Source: Wenzhouxiangella sp. (lineage in GTDB: Bacteria; Pseudomonadota; Gammaproteobacteria; Xanthomonadales; Wenzhouxiangellaceae). From it: DNA of 6,245 nt. Positions 5,463-6,245 of the stretch are shown here, one piece after another (within the stretch, counting starts at the first letter, position 1; the number at the start of each line of letters is the position of its first letter). The notes under the pieces are model-generated. The model was not told the origin of the DNA. It made no database searches and saw only the letters and a program-made list of their open reading frames with translations. The stretch spans positions 1 through 6,245 of the forward strand of contig SLJA01000162.1 in NCBI GenBank assembly GCA_007135355.1. Reading direction: 5' to 3'. The position numbers and the translations under genes are program-made.

Positions 5463-6131
5463 ATGTACTGCAAAAAAGGCCTGAACAAGACGTTTTTGAT
5501 CCTGCTGGTTCTGGCCCTGGCCGGTTGTGCCACCACGACAGACCCGTGGACCGGAGAACCGCGCGCGACGCGCACCGGTCAGGGCGCGGCGGTCGGGGCC
5601 GGTATCGGCGCCGTGATTGGCGCGATTTCCGGCGGCGATCGTCTCAAGCGAGCGGCCATCGGCGCCGGACTGGGAGCGCTGACGGGTGCGGCGGTCGGCT
5701 CCTACATGGATCGCAACGAAGAGGCACTGCGCCGGCAACTGGCCGGCAGCGGCGTTAGCGTCACCCGGCGCGGCGATGACATCATTCTCAACATGCCGGG
5801 TCACGTCACCTTTGATTTCGACTCGGCCGCGCTGAAACCCGACTTTTTTGATGTGCTGGACTCGGTCGCGCTGGTGTTGCAGGAGTTCGAGCAGACGGTC
5901 CTGGTCGTCGACGGGCATACCGACTCGGTCGGCAGCCGCGGCTACAACCTGCAGCTGTCGACTCGACGCGCGGAAACCGTAGGACGTTACCTGATCAATC
6001 GCGGCGTCAATCCAGCGCGCATCGCCACTTATGGCTACGGCCCCGACTATCCGATTGCCGGCAATGACACGCCCGAAGGCCGGGCAATGAATCGGCGGGT
6101 GGAACTGACCTTGATGCCGTTGACTGGCTAG
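5463..6131 (+). CDS. yiaD: YiaD-type OmpA-family outer-membrane lipoprotein
   Basis: A 222-residue lipoprotein. The signal peptide (KKGLNKTFLILLVLALAGC) ends in lipobox L19-A20-G21-C22. A23 after the lipidated cysteine is not the aspartate that retains lipoproteins in the inner membrane, so outer-membrane sorting is expected. Residues about 40-82 form a glycine-zipper segment (GAAVGAGIGAVIGAISGG and IGAGLGALTGAAVGSYMD). The OmpA C-terminal domain (about 108-220) contains VTFDFDSAALKP, GHTDSVG (151-157, D154), the LSTRRAE segment with R169, and NRRVEL (210-215); D154 and R169 are the expected ligands of peptidoglycan diaminopimelate. The order and wording (GVSVTRRGDDIILNMPG, TFDFDSA, NRRVE) follow E. 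coli YiaD closely. It should link the outer membrane to the cell wall. It lies 94 bp after the regulator gene on the same strand and may or may not share its transcript. Confidence 0.92.
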   Translation: MYCKKGLNKTFLILLVLALAGCATTTDPWTGEPRATRTGQGAAVGAGIGAVIGAISGGDRLKRAAIGAGLGALTGAAVGSYMDRNEEALRRQLAGSGVSVTRRGDDIILNMPGHVTFDFDSAALKPDFFDVLDSVALVLQEFEQTVLVVDGHTDSVGSRGYNLQLSTRRAETVGRYLINRGVNPARIATYGYGPDYPIAGNDTPEGRAMNRRVELTLMPLTG

Positions 6132-6245
6132 TGGGCCATGCGGCTAATTAGGTAACGCTCAGCCGTCGCACAAGCGTTGTGGGCAAGGCGCGCGAGTGCA
6201 GGACTGGCCGTCGCCAATTCAAGCGAGCGGAACGCAGCCCACGGC
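6128..6245 (-). other. Possible C-terminus of a convergent gene (partial, unproven)
   Basis: On the minus strand a frame is open from the window edge (6244) to a TAG at 6130-6128, which overlaps the lipoprotein stop. The 38 codons read an alanine/arginine-rich helical peptide ending AERYLISRMAH. I do not recognise it. Another minus frame is also open over most of this stretch, as expected in GC-rich DNA, so coding is only a possibility. The region also holds a degenerate repeat. No terminator for the lipoprotein gene is seen here. Confidence 0.25.
6131..6225. repeat. Degenerate tandem repeat of about 48 bp
   Basis: Two units share three blocks in the same order: GTGGGC (6131 and 6179), GCCGTCGC (6162 and 6207) and AAGCG (6172 and 6221). 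An inverted copy GCCCAC at 6237-6242 faces the first GTGGGC, so the whole tail is also bounded by short inverted repeats. Between blocks the units diverge, so the repeat is old or coincidental. Confidence 0.4.

Noticed and set aside
6131..6242. Integron attC site or small transposable element in the tail
   Set aside because: The short inverted ends GTGGGC/GCCCAC are not a proper RYYYAAC/GTTRRRY core pair, no target duplication is seen, and no integrase or transposase is nearby.

Overview
This is a GC-rich stretch of a bacterial chromosome, most likely from a gammaproteobacterium. The reasons are the rnr-rlmB gene order, the close match of the last gene to the YiaD lipoprotein family, and the overall gene style; the exact lineage cannot be read from the window. 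It carries six recognisable protein genes, one of them cut by the window edge, with short intergenic gaps and no mobile element, CRISPR array, tRNA or rRNA.

Left part (1-1832, + strand): a compact RNA/nucleotide-metabolism operon. It holds the 3' end of rnr (RNase R), then rlmB (23S rRNA Gm2251 2'-O-methyltransferase), then a zinc nucleoside deaminase that starts inside the rlmB stop codon (ATGA overlap). A strong hairpin at 1918-1949 and a second hairpin beside it close the region. The T-tract lies on the minus side, so the terminator mainly serves the gene arriving from the right.

Middle part (2001-5368): a self-contained signalling module. A small secreted DUF4168-type protein (minus strand) is divergent from a two-gene operon (plus strand) encoding a membrane histidine kinase and an NtrC-family sigma54-dependent response regulator, which overlap by ATGA. 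The 171-bp divergent gap contains a near-perfect sigma54 (-24/-12) promoter pointing at the DUF4168 gene. A 21-bp near-perfect dyad lies about 100 bp upstream of its predicted start, where an enhancer site for such a regulator is expected. The same dyad covers a candidate extended -10 promoter of the kinase operon. I therefore infer that the regulator activates the DUF4168 gene and may also repress or tune its own operon. This circuit is the most interesting content of the window.

Right part (5463-6245): a YiaD-type outer-membrane lipoprotein with a glycine-zipper segment and an OmpA peptidoglycan-binding domain, followed by a 114-bp tail. The tail contains a degenerate tandem repeat and, on the minus strand, an open frame that could be the C-terminus of a convergent gene. 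The placement of a secreted protein, a membrane sensor and a cell-wall-binding lipoprotein together suggests an envelope-related function, but that is inference from neighbourhood only.
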